Source of the DNA: Chloroflexota bacterium | Lineage (GTDB): Bacteria > Chloroflexota > Anaerolineae > Anaerolineales > Anaerolineaceae | Direction of reading: 5' to 3' | NCBI GenBank assembly: GCA_029777225.1 | Contig: JAKOSR010000059.1 | Span: 1 to 15,826, forward strand | Length of the DNA: 15,826 nt | Part shown: positions 1-6,526 of the stretch, piece after piece | Numbering within the stretch: position 1 is the first letter of the stretch | How the letters are laid out: each line of letters starts with the position of its first letter | Program-made: the position numbers and the translations under genes | The notes under the pieces: model-generated | What the model was told of the DNA's origin: nothing | The model's database searches: none | Seen by the model: the letters and a program-made list of their open reading frames with translations, nothing else

Positions 1-297
1 AAGGGGGTCGGCCCAAAAACCGCCGCCATTGTCATGGTTTTTTCGCTAGGAATGCCGGCCTTTCCTGTGGATACCCATGTCTACCGCGTCTCAGGCCGCA
101 TTGGACTGCGTCCCCAAAAGATGGATGTCGAAAAAACGCACCTCTATCTCGAGGCCTGCGCCGACCCGCTCGAATACGGCCGTTTGCATCTCAATCTGAT
201 AAAGCTGGGTCGTGAAATTTGCCAGGCGCGCAAGCCTCGCTGTGCCCAATGCCCGGTCCTGGACTTGTGCGCGTATCCGGATAAAGCTTTGGATTAA
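1..297 (+). CDS. nth: Endonuclease III (C-terminal part; 5' end outside window)
   Basis: Base-excision-repair DNA glycosylase/AP lyase that removes oxidised pyrimidines. The reading frame is open from the first base, and 98 residues are visible. It begins inside the helix-hairpin-helix motif (KGVGPKTA), whose Lys6 matches the catalytic lysine (Lys120 in E. coli). The catalytic aspartate follows 18 residues later in PVDTHVYR (Asp24, E. coli Asp138), exactly the spacing of the E. coli enzyme. The C-terminus carries the four cysteines of the [4Fe-4S] loop in the C-x6-C-x2-C-x5-C pattern (CQARKPRCAQCPVLDLC). All visible catalytic and cluster residues are intact, so this is a normal gene cut by the window edge. 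It converges on miaB with only 8 bases between the two stop codons and no obvious terminator there. Family is certain; Nth rather than another HhH-GPD member is favoured by the cysteine spacing. Confidence 0.95.
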   Translation, partial: KGVGPKTAAIVMVFSLGMPAFPVDTHVYRVSGRIGLRPQKMDVEKTHLYLEACADPLEYGRLHLNLIKLGREICQARKPRCAQCPVLDLCAYPDKALD

Positions 298-305
298 GTT
301 GGAAA

Positions 306-1625
306 TCAGGCGGGAACGAGCTCGCCAATCAGCGACCACGGCCCTGTCCAGTTCACCCGCACCGTCCGCAGTTGCCCCAACAGGTCTTCCTGGCTATCCA
401 CGAAGGCCAGGCGGTTGGTCGGCGTTCGCCCGTACCAGCGTTTTTTGGATTTGCCTTCAAACAACACTGGCACATTCTGCCCCAAAAATGCTTTATTCAG
501 TTCCCCCACGATTTGCTCTTGCAGGTCCTCAAGCGCCCTGAACCGCCGCATTTTTTCAACCGCCGGGATGTCATCCTCCAGGAACCTGGCTGAGTACGTG
601 TTTGGCCGGGGTGAATAACGTGCCAGGTGGGCCACATCCAGCTTTAAATCCTGCAGCAGGTCGTATGTTTTCATAAACGCCTGCTCGCTTTCCCCCGGGA
701 AACCGACAATGATATCGGTCCCAATCGACACGCCCGGGATGAGCTCCCGGATCCGGCCGACCAGCTCCCGGTACTGGGCGTTGGTATACCCGCGACGCAT
801 GGCCAGCAAAACATTGTCATCGCCGGCCTGGATGGGCACTTCAATGTGTGGCATCACCTTTTCCTGCCGCGCCACTTCCTTCAGCAATGCGTCTGTCATC
901 CAGTTGGGGTGCGAGGTCAAAAACCGGATGCGCTTCAGCGCCGGGATTTGCGCCAGCTGGGCCAGCAACTCAGGCAACAGTGGGCTCCTGGGCAGGTCCA
1001 GCCCGTAGCGGTCCACAATTTGCCCCAGCAGCACCACTTCGCGCGCTCCCCGTTCAGTCATCGCGGTCGCTTCATGCAGGATTTTCTCCGCGTCCCGGCT
1101 GCGTTCCCGGCCTCTTCGGTGCGGGATGACGCAGTAAGCGCACGCGTGCGAACAGCCCAACACGATGGGCAGGTTTTCCGAAACGCGCGGACCCTGGGTG
1201 GGGCTTAGTACCCCGAATTCCTCGTCCAAGACCTGGTCAATTTGCTCCCGCCAGGCTTTGGCCTGCTCGCAATCTGCTGCCTCGCCTAAAAATTCCAACA
1301 AGGGTTGTGGGTCTGAGGGGCCCGAAAACACATCGACCCACGGGAATCTCTTCTGCATCACCTGGTTGCCCTGCACGCCAACCAGGCAACCCATCAGGTT
1401 GATGACCAGCTCTGGCTTGGCTTGCTTAAGCGGGCGCAGGGAGTTCAATCTTCCCAGCGCTTTGTCTTCAGCGCTCTGCCGCACCACGCAGGTGTTCAGG
1501 ATGATAACATCCGCGTCTTCGGCACCTGCCGCGCGGCTGTAGCCCAGGTTTTCAAGCGACCGGCTCAACCGGTCGGAATCTGCCACGTTCATCTGGCAGC
1601 CTTCAGTCCAAATATGGTAACGCAT
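306..1625 (-). CDS. miaB: tRNA-2-methylthio-N6-dimethylallyladenosine synthase (MiaB-type methylthiotransferase)
   Basis: Radical-SAM enzyme that adds a methylthio group at C2 of i6A37 in tRNAs reading UNN codons. The 439-residue length is normal. The N-terminal UPF0004 domain has its three cluster cysteines at C10 (TEGCQMN), C46 (NTCVVR) and C80 (MGCLVG). The radical-SAM cluster motif C-x3-C-x2-C is at C158, C162 and C165 (CSHACAYC). A TRAM domain is expected in about the last 65 residues. The GCQMN and NTCVVRQSAE signatures point to MiaB rather than RimO or MtaB, although the MiaB/MtaB split is from motif reading only. A perfect TATAAT box sits 8 bases upstream of the ATG, suggesting a leaderless mRNA. 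The gene is divergent from the STAS gene and convergent with nth. No miaA lies in the window. Confidence 0.93.
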   Translation of the reverse strand: MRYHIWTEGCQMNVADSDRLSRSLENLGYSRAAGAEDADVIILNTCVVRQSAEDKALGRLNSLRPLKQAKPELVINLMGCLVGVQGNQVMQKRFPWVDVFSGPSDPQPLLEFLGEAADCEQAKAWREQIDQVLDEEFGVLSPTQGPRVSENLPIVLGCSHACAYCVIPHRRGRERSRDAEKILHEATAMTERGAREVVLLGQIVDRYGLDLPRSPLLPELLAQLAQIPALKRIRFLTSHPNWMTDALLKEVARQEKVMPHIEVPIQAGDDNVLLAMRRGYTNAQYRELVGRIRELIPGVSIGTDIIVGFPGESEQAFMKTYDLLQDLKLDVAHLARYSPRPNTYSARFLEDDIPAVEKMRRFRALEDLQEQIVGELNKAFLGQNVPVLFEGKSKKRWYGRTPTNRLAFVDSQEDLLGQLRTVRVNWTGPWSLIGELVPA

Positions 1626-1633
1626 AGAGCGGT

Positions 1634-1639
1634 ATTATA
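1634..1639 (-). promoter_or_regulatory. -10 box of miaB (leaderless arrangement)
   Basis: A perfect TATAAT on the minus strand is followed by 8 bases and then the miaB ATG. Transcription would start about 1-3 bases before the start codon, and no Shine-Dalgarno sequence lies in between. The -35 region (about 1657-1662) is a weak match. Confidence 0.6.
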
Positions 1640-1681
1640 CATGAGCCGGCCGTATCTGCCACCAGGTAACCTGCCACAAGG

Positions 1682-1710
1682 TAAACAAACCATATTTATT
1701 GTTGTATAAT
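1682..1710 (+). promoter_or_regulatory. Promoter of the STAS-domain gene
   Basis: TAAACA (1682-1687, 4 of 6 to the -35 consensus), a 17-base spacer, then a perfect TATAAT (1705-1710). The predicted start is near 1717. A ribosome-binding site (GAGAAAGG, 1733-1740) sits 6 bases before the ATG at 1747. Confidence 0.65.
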
Positions 1711-1746
1711 TTATTTACTTACCCGATTTAACGAGAAAGGTCAGCC

Positions 1747-2079
1747 ATGGATTTAACCAGGACAGAATACAAACGGTGTACCGTTGTAAAAGGCAGCGGA
1801 CGAATTGACAGCGCTTCCGCCCCGGACGTTGAAAAAGTATTGATGGAGCTTGTCCCCAAAGCCAAAGCCATCATTCTCGACATGGCTGATATCGATTTTG
1901 TCAGCAGTGCGGGTTGGTGGTCAATTATCCGTGTTCAAAAAGAACTCAAGAAATCCGGCAGAAATGACCTGATTATGGTCGCCCTCTGCGAAAACGTGCG
2001 CGATTCCATGGAATTGATTGGAATCCTGCCATATTTTTCCACCTACGACACGCTAACCGACGCGGTCGCCAGCGTCTAG
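1747..2079 (+). CDS. STAS-domain protein (anti-sigma factor antagonist-like)
   Basis: Small cytoplasmic protein of 110 residues consisting of a single STAS domain, the fold of SpoIIAA/RsbV-type anti-anti-sigma factors. These bind a serine kinase/anti-sigma factor when unphosphorylated. The pattern fits: a beta strand and GRIDSASAP near residues 13-26, the strand AIILDMADIDFV (41-52), then the phosphorylatable-serine turn SSAG (53-56), a helix and a final amphipathic helix. The usual small residues after SSAG are replaced by two tryptophans (W57, W58). No kinase, phosphatase or sigma factor is adjacent, so its partner must be encoded elsewhere. It has its own promoter, a good ribosome-binding site and a strong terminator, so it is monocistronic. 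STAS assignment is good; the exact pathway is unknown. Confidence 0.85.
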   Translation: MDLTRTEYKRCTVVKGSGRIDSASAPDVEKVLMELVPKAKAIILDMADIDFVSSAGWWSIIRVQKELKKSGRNDLIMVALCENVRDSMELIGILPYFSTYDTLTDAVASV

Positions 2080-2092
2080 CAAAATACCACAC

Positions 2093-2131
2093 AAAAGAAC
2101 CGGAGGCTAACCTCCGGTTCTTTTGTTTTTT
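2093..2131 (+). terminator. Rho-independent terminator after the STAS gene
   Basis: A 14-bp perfect inverted repeat (2093-2106 with 2111-2124) with a CTAA loop and a GC-rich core is followed on the + strand by a T-rich run to 2131. The stem ends in AAAA on its left arm, so it may also act for the metalloprotease gene that ends at 2134 on the minus strand, though the T run on that side is short. Confidence 0.9.
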
Positions 2132-2133
2132 CC

Positions 2134-4152
2134 CTATTGGATGTTCAACTGGTAGCTGGCTTTTTCCCGTGTGAATGGGGTGGTTCCCGAAATCACTAAA
2201 ACAACCCGGTCCACGCCCTCACCAATGGTGAATGGGATTTCTGCGTGGTTGTTGCTGTCCAGCGTGATGGTCGAAACGCTCGTCTGCTTGCCGATGCGGA
2301 TAAGCCGCAGCGAGTAAGTCTGTGGCAGGCGGTTCTGCACCCGCGCGAACCCCAGCGCGTTCCAGCCGCCCGCGTCCTGCTCAAAATCGCTGGCGTAACC
2401 GATGGCGTCAATGTGGATGTCATCGAGAGCGAACCCTTTCCCGTTCACCGCCGCGTCGGTTACGTAATCGAATTGCACCGTCACCTTTTGCCCCGCGTAC
2501 GCGCTCAAGTCAACCTGCTCGTCCATCCATCCGTCTGATTCCCCGTTCCATCCGCAGCCGAAGCTGTTCCCTGAAGGGTTGTCTGTGGTGCAAGTTTTCG
2601 AGTTCAGGATATCCCAATTTTCCCCGTCCATCGTGGCCGAGATGAAAACATAATCATAATCGGTCTCCAAATCGTACCAGGTCTTAAAGGCGAGGCTCAC
2701 CGGCCCGCTGACGCCCGTCAGGTCAAAGGTTTGGCTCAGCGTCGGGTTTGATTCATCACCCATATTGGACCAGAAGAAATAATCCCCGGAGCTTGGGTCC
2801 GCGAAGGGGAGCAGTTTGACCGCTTCGGCACCCTGGAAGGTGATGGAATGCGTGCCTTGGCATTCGAATTCCATGTAATGCACGCCATATTGATACACGC
2901 TCCTCGCAACCTTCGCCGGGCAGCTGCTGAACGTTTGCGTGGTGCTCATTGAATACGGGTTATAGCTCTTGTAGCCATACTGGCCATCCGCCACGCTCGC
3001 GTCCTGGATGAAATTCGCCACGGACCAGTCCGCGAAAATTTCATCGCCAGTATAAGTTTTTCCCGTCTCTGGGTTCACCAGGTTCAGCTCCTCCGCCACT
3101 TTTTCCATGCTCACAAAGCCATTTTCCGGCTGATGCACCAGCGCCTTGGTGGCGTCCTCGCCAAATCGGTCCAGGAAGTAGACAAAGAAAAGGTAGCTCG
3201 CCCCATAGTGCGCGCTGTTTTGCCCTGGCGTGTCCCCCCAGTCGTTCAGTTGCATGTCCGGGTTGGCCATGTAGTCATAATCAAAACCCCCGGCGTCATA
3301 CCCGTTCACATGCTCCGCCAGCATCGAAAAGCCCTCGTTCACCCAGGTCTCTTCGTTCTTGTCCTGGTACCAGTGGATCATGTGCTGGAATTCGTGCGCC
3401 ATCGTGCCAAAGATGTAGTCTTCATTCAAACCCACTGTGTCCGAATTCATCAGGAACATCTCATGCGCGTTCGAGTAGGGGTGGGCTTCCGGATGCACCT
3501 CATCCGCGGACGAGAAGTATCCCGCGATGGACGACCCCAATCCGCCCGCGTAAAGCACGTAAAAGCGTGGGTCGTTGTCCACGCCCGGGTTCCACTCCGA
3601 GCCAAAGAACTCCCGATCGGTCGGGATGATTTTCTGGTCAAAGGTGTCCGCCAGGGTGGTCAGGTCCCGTTCGCTGTAGTCGACCCCGTCCTCAATCCAA
3701 AAATAGATGTTGTCGCCCACGTAACGCAACGTCGCCGCCACCTGGAAGTTTTCGTTGGTGTCCGTGTTGCTCACCCAAAAATTCTTTTCATCGCCAACCG
3801 AATAGGGCGCGTTTGTGTCCGGCAGCGTCTTGGGCACGTCGCTTTTTCCGCCCAGGCGTTGCGCCAGTTCCACCGGGTCATTCACAGGCACGGTCGTCCC
3901 GTTCAGCGTGCGTAGAGTCTCCTCCACGTCTTTCTCTTCCGTTTGGGTCAGCGGTTCCAGCGTGTTTATCACTTCCGGCGTGGCTGTGTTGATGATGTTC
4001 GGAATGGTCACTTCCGTGGCCTGGGTTTGGTAAACATTCAACCCGAGCCATGCCCCGCCGGTGATGAGCACCAGGCACGCGCACAGGCACAAAATGGCCA
4101 GTAGTATCAGGATGGTGATGGTAATCCCGGTGACAGGTACCTTTTTTTCCAT
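2134..4152 (-). CDS. Membrane-anchored zinc metalloprotease with immune-inhibitor-A-like C-terminal region
   Basis: Predicted extracytoplasmic protease of 672 residues. A hydrophobic segment at about residues 9-40 follows a short MEKK N-terminus and acts as signal or anchor. The catalytic region has HEFQH at residues 253-257 and NEGFSMLAE with Glu273 as probable third zinc ligand, a gluzincin-type layout resembling the M30/M6-like peptidases. After it, about residues 430-600 resemble the beta-sandwich seen at the C-terminus of immune inhibitor A proteins (the stretch around WYDLETDYDYVFIS, then VNGKGFALDDI). A last 70-residue beta-rich segment ends the protein. The ATG at 4152 is preferred over an in-frame TTG at 4212, which falls practically at the predicted transcription start. 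The Shine-Dalgarno is weak (GGAA 5 bases upstream, or GAGG at 11). Substrate unknown. Metalloprotease call firm, family placement moderate. Confidence 0.82.
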   Translation of the reverse strand: MEKKVPVTGITITILILLAILCLCACLVLITGGAWLGLNVYQTQATEVTIPNIINTATPEVINTLEPLTQTEEKDVEETLRTLNGTTVPVNDPVELAQRLGGKSDVPKTLPDTNAPYSVGDEKNFWVSNTDTNENFQVAATLRYVGDNIYFWIEDGVDYSERDLTTLADTFDQKIIPTDREFFGSEWNPGVDNDPRFYVLYAGGLGSSIAGYFSSADEVHPEAHPYSNAHEMFLMNSDTVGLNEDYIFGTMAHEFQHMIHWYQDKNEETWVNEGFSMLAEHVNGYDAGGFDYDYMANPDMQLNDWGDTPGQNSAHYGASYLFFVYFLDRFGEDATKALVHQPENGFVSMEKVAEELNLVNPETGKTYTGDEIFADWSVANFIQDASVADGQYGYKSYNPYSMSTTQTFSSCPAKVARSVYQYGVHYMEFECQGTHSITFQGAEAVKLLPFADPSSGDYFFWSNMGDESNPTLSQTFDLTGVSGPVSLAFKTWYDLETDYDYVFISATMDGENWDILNSKTCTTDNPSGNSFGCGWNGESDGWMDEQVDLSAYAGQKVTVQFDYVTDAAVNGKGFALDDIHIDAIGYASDFEQDAGGWNALGFARVQNRLPQTYSLRLIRIGKQTSVSTITLDSNNHAEIPFTIGEGVDRVVLVISGTTPFTREKASYQLNIQ

Positions 4153-4195
4153 GTGTTTTCCAACCTCTGTCAGTCTGTCAATACATTGTTTTCTG

Positions 4196-4212
4196 TTGCC
4201 ATGTTCTGGCAA
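4196..4212. repeat. Short inverted repeat at the 5' end of the metalloprotease leader
   Basis: A perfect 6-bp inverted repeat, TTGCCA / TGGCAA, with a 5-base loop. It lies directly at the predicted transcription start (about 4214) of the minus-strand metalloprotease gene. It could be an operator or a leader hairpin stabilising the mRNA; chance is also possible at this size. Confidence 0.35.
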
Positions 4213-4220
4213 TGATGGCT

Positions 4221-4249
4221 ATTTTACCCGTTCGCGAGTCTATGGTAAA
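4221..4249 (-). promoter_or_regulatory. Promoter of the metalloprotease gene
   Basis: On the minus strand, TTTACC (4244-4249, 4 of 6 to consensus), a 17-base spacer, then TAAAAT (4221-4226, 5 of 6). The predicted start near 4214 gives a leader of about 60 bases to the ATG at 4152. The -35 hexamer lies just inside the 105-base gap after the DUF1801 gene. Confidence 0.5.
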
Positions 4250-4257
4250 TTTCTCAA

Positions 4258-4653
4258 CTACTCCCCCCGGTGCGCCTGGCCTTGGTTCGCATTTTCGGCC
4301 AGCTTGAATCGCACCATCCGCCGGATAAGGTCCATCGGCACGGGCTGCCCCAGTGGGAATTGCACCGCGCCTTTGCTCGTCTTATAGCCAGCTAATTCCT
4401 GCCCAAAGTGCTCGATGGCCGCTGGCGTTGGATAAAAGCCCAAATGATTCTTCGCCATGGCAAAATACGCCACCGGGCCATGCCAGTAGTAGCCAGGCAT
4501 CCCATAGGAGAGTCTCTCTTCCGCCTCTGCCGCCGTCTCGCAGATGACCGCTCTCACGGCGTTCAAAATCGTCTGCTTCTCGGCTGGGAATCCCGCGATG
4601 TACGCGTCCACCTCCCCGCGTGGGCTTGCCTGTGTTTTCGGCCGGCTGTCCAA
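4258..4653 (-). CDS. DUF1801 / YdhG-like protein
   Basis: Small soluble protein of 131 residues. The pattern DAYIAGFPAEKQTILNAVR, followed by the SYGMPGYYWHG turn, a FAMAKNHLGFYP strand and the C-terminal GAVQFPLGQPVP / LIRRMVRF segment, is typical of the DUF1801 family. These proteins have no established biochemical activity. The only start that keeps the whole domain is a TTG at 4653, preceded by GAGGGG at the end of the upstream DinB-like gene, whose stop codon is just 1 base away. The two genes are therefore probably translationally coupled. Family call good; function unknown. Confidence 0.82.
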   Translation of the reverse strand: MDSRPKTQASPRGEVDAYIAGFPAEKQTILNAVRAVICETAAEAEERLSYGMPGYYWHGPVAYFAMAKNHLGFYPTPAAIEHFGQELAGYKTSKGAVQFPLGQPVPMDLIRRMVRFKLAENANQGQAHRGE

Positions 4654-4654
4654 C

Positions 4655-5119
4655 TTACCCCTCTTTTCTGCCTTGGCGCCAGGCCAGGATGGATTGCGCG
4701 TGCTCGGGGTAATGGTCCACCGTATCCGCCCGCACCCTCCGCACGAACCGCGCGTTGGTCTTATACGCTTCCGCGGGGAAAGAAGCCAGCATGTCTTTCA
4801 GGGCCGCGTGCGTCGTCTGGCTGTAAGCCAGCACGTCCTCCAGGCTTAGCTTCCGTTTTTCATCAGCCTTGAGCGCGTTAAAGGCGTCGATGCCGCCGTA
4901 CAGCGTCGAATACCGCTTCAGCGTCTTCCCCTCCACGATGAGCGGCAGATTCTTTAGGTTTTCCTCTTCCCATATGGCCACGTGCGCGATGATATCCCGC
5001 ACCGACCATTCGCCCACGGCCTTTTCCACTGCGAGTTCCTGGGGGGTCAACCCGCGCCAGGCTTCCTGGAACGCGTTCCAACGGTCATCCAAAAGCGCCA
5101 GCAGTTTGCTTTTTTCCAT
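4655..5119 (-). CDS. DinB/ClbS-like four-helix metal-binding protein
   Basis: A 154-residue protein of the DinB/YfiT superfamily, closest in motifs to the ClbS/DfsB group (WSVRDIIAHVAIWEEEN). Members are four-helix bundles with a three-histidine metal site; some act as thiol transferases or hydrolases, and ClbS is a colibactin self-protection cyclopropane hydrolase. Candidate ligands here are H46 and the HxxxH pair H136/H140. The ATG has a strong Shine-Dalgarno (GGAGGAAAA directly upstream) and a TATAAT box about 30 bases upstream. It is the first gene of a two-gene unit with DUF1801, a pair often seen among small accessory proteins. Specific substrate cannot be read from sequence. Confidence 0.82.
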   Translation of the reverse strand: MEKSKLLALLDDRWNAFQEAWRGLTPQELAVEKAVGEWSVRDIIAHVAIWEEENLKNLPLIVEGKTLKRYSTLYGGIDAFNALKADEKRKLSLEDVLAYSQTTHAALKDMLASFPAEAYKTNARFVRRVRADTVDHYPEHAQSILAWRQGRKEG

Positions 5120-5149
5120 TTTTCCTCCAATCGAACGTCCACTTGCCTA

Positions 5150-5155
5150 ATTATA
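5150..5155 (-). promoter_or_regulatory. -10 box of the DinB-like / DUF1801 unit
   Basis: A perfect TATAAT on the minus strand. The predicted start near 5143 gives a leader of roughly 24 bases containing the GGAGG ribosome-binding site. The -35 region shows no good match. The region to 5233 separates this unit from the divergent + operon, for which I see no convincing promoter. Confidence 0.5.
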
Positions 5156-5233
5156 GGTGCCAATCCATCTTCCAGGCTTTGCGTAGAAGGAATACGTACA
5201 CGCCTGTTCTCCCTGCCTCTGTGGAGTGTTAAA

Positions 5234-6526
5234 ATGGGAGGCATGCGTCAGGATGCCCCCGAGTTCGATTGGCTCGCGAAGCTCTTCGAAATCATCTTTG
5301 TGGTCCTCATCGGCTTGGTTTTGCTTTCCGGGTCCTCTCTTCAGGCTGCCAATCCCTACGAGGCCATGCGCAGGTACACGCGTGAGGTCGAATTCGACTT
5401 TTCCCAATGGACCCTTGACGCGCTCTTCCAAAAAGCGCTCGGCGCTTCCCTCAAGGCCGAAAAATTCTTCACCCCCACCCGGCAATCCCAAATCGTTGAA
5501 GATTACATCACCCAGGTGCGCCTTGTTGGGCGGCTGGAGTCCGACCTGCAAAACGCGGTCAGCGCCCCGCGTCTCACCGATCGCGACAAGCTCATCCCTG
5601 CCTTTCGAGCCAAACTTAACAACGAGCAGAACACCCTTGACCATCTTTCCCTGTTGGCCGAATCCATCCTCCAAACGCAAACCGAACATACCCTAGCGCG
5701 CATGGGCTTTGGCCTGGGCGGCCAGGTGCTGCCTCCCTTGCTTTACAAAGTCACTCCACTCCCGATGAACCTAATTGTCTCCCCCCGCGAGAAAATCCTC
5801 ACGGTTTTCGACCTCTCCCTCCAACCGGGCCTGGACGTCCTCACCCGGGACGCCATTGAAACGGATATCTTTGAAAAATTCCACTATTCCGCCCTGGTGG
5901 AACCGGTTGGGGGGTTGGGTGCTTACCCCACCATGGTCATGCGCACTTCCGATCTGAATTGGTTAAGCGAAACCATCGCGCACGAGTGGATTCACAACTA
6001 TCTCACCTTCCATCCCCTCGGCATCCGCTATGATGCCAGCCCTCAGATGCGCACAATCAACGAAACCATCGCCTCCCTGGCGGGCAAGGAGATAAGCTTG
6101 CAGGTGCTCAAGGCGTTTTATCCCTCACGGGTGCCATTGCCGCATTTCGTCTTTCCGCCCCAAATCACTGTCTCCCGCGCGCCGCTTTCCCCCTCCGAAC
6201 CCTTCGATTTCCGCGCGCAAATGCGTCTCACCCGGGTGCGCGTGGATGAACTGCTGGCCCAAAACCGCGTTGAAGACGCCGAAACTTACATGGAAAATCG
6301 CCGCTCGGACTTCTGGGCCAACGGTTACCGTCTGCGCAAGATTAACCAGGCTTACTTTGCCTTCTACGGCTCCTATAACGACACACCCGGCGGTGGTGCC
6401 TCCGGCGATGACCCCGTGGGTCCCGCCGTCCAGGCCTTGCGGGCCAGGTTCACGGCCCTGCACGATTTTATTCGTGCCGTGCAGGGGCTTCGCTCCTTTG
6501 CTGCCCTCCAGGAGAAGCTCCAGTGA
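5234..6526 (+). CDS. Uncharacterised membrane-anchored protein with HEXXH zinc-peptidase motif
   Basis: A 430-residue protein I do not recognise by family name. A single hydrophobic segment at about residues 17-35 (following DWLAKLFE) should anchor it, with the bulk outside. Residues 250-254 read HEWIH within a helix (ETIAHEWIHNYL), and NETIAS at 276-281 offers Glu277 as third ligand, 22 residues after the second histidine. This is a gluzincin-like zinc site, so a metallopeptidase role is inferred. The start at 5234 is chosen because GGAG lies 7 bases upstream and the anchor then sits near the N-terminus; ATG 5243 is an alternative. An upstream in-frame extension back to 4982 would run through the divergent DinB gene and is rejected. 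Its stop overlaps the next start (GTGA), so it leads a coupled operon with ASCH-guanylate kinase and rhomboid. Confidence 0.78.
   Translation: MGGMRQDAPEFDWLAKLFEIIFVVLIGLVLLSGSSLQAANPYEAMRRYTREVEFDFSQWTLDALFQKALGASLKAEKFFTPTRQSQIVEDYITQVRLVGRLESDLQNAVSAPRLTDRDKLIPAFRAKLNNEQNTLDHLSLLAESILQTQTEHTLARMGFGLGGQVLPPLLYKVTPLPMNLIVSPREKILTVFDLSLQPGLDVLTRDAIETDIFEKFHYSALVEPVGGLGAYPTMVMRTSDLNWLSETIAHEWIHNYLTFHPLGIRYDASPQMRTINETIASLAGKEISLQVLKAFYPSRVPLPHFVFPPQITVSRAPLSPSEPFDFRAQMRLTRVRVDELLAQNRVEDAETYMENRRSDFWANGYRLRKINQAYFAFYGSYNDTPGGGASGDDPVGPAVQALRARFTALHDFIRAVQGLRSFAALQEKLQ

Noticed and set aside
846..1208. 120-residue open frame on the + strand inside miaB
   Set aside because: Antisense shadow of the conserved radical-SAM domain of miaB; no start signal.
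3133..3915. 260-residue open frame on the + strand
   Set aside because: It is antisense to the metalloprotease and has the Val/His/Arg-rich composition typical of a shadow frame in GC-rich DNA.
4153..4212. TTG start giving a 692-residue metalloprotease
   Set aside because: The TTG lies about 2 bases from the predicted transcription start and inside the inverted repeat; the 20 extra residues are hydrophilic and precede a normal short N-terminus plus anchor at 4152.
4982..5233. 84-residue extension of the HEWIH protein
   Set aside because: It runs antisense through the start of the DinB-like gene and its promoter; ATG 5234 has a ribosome-binding site and places the anchor near the N-terminus.
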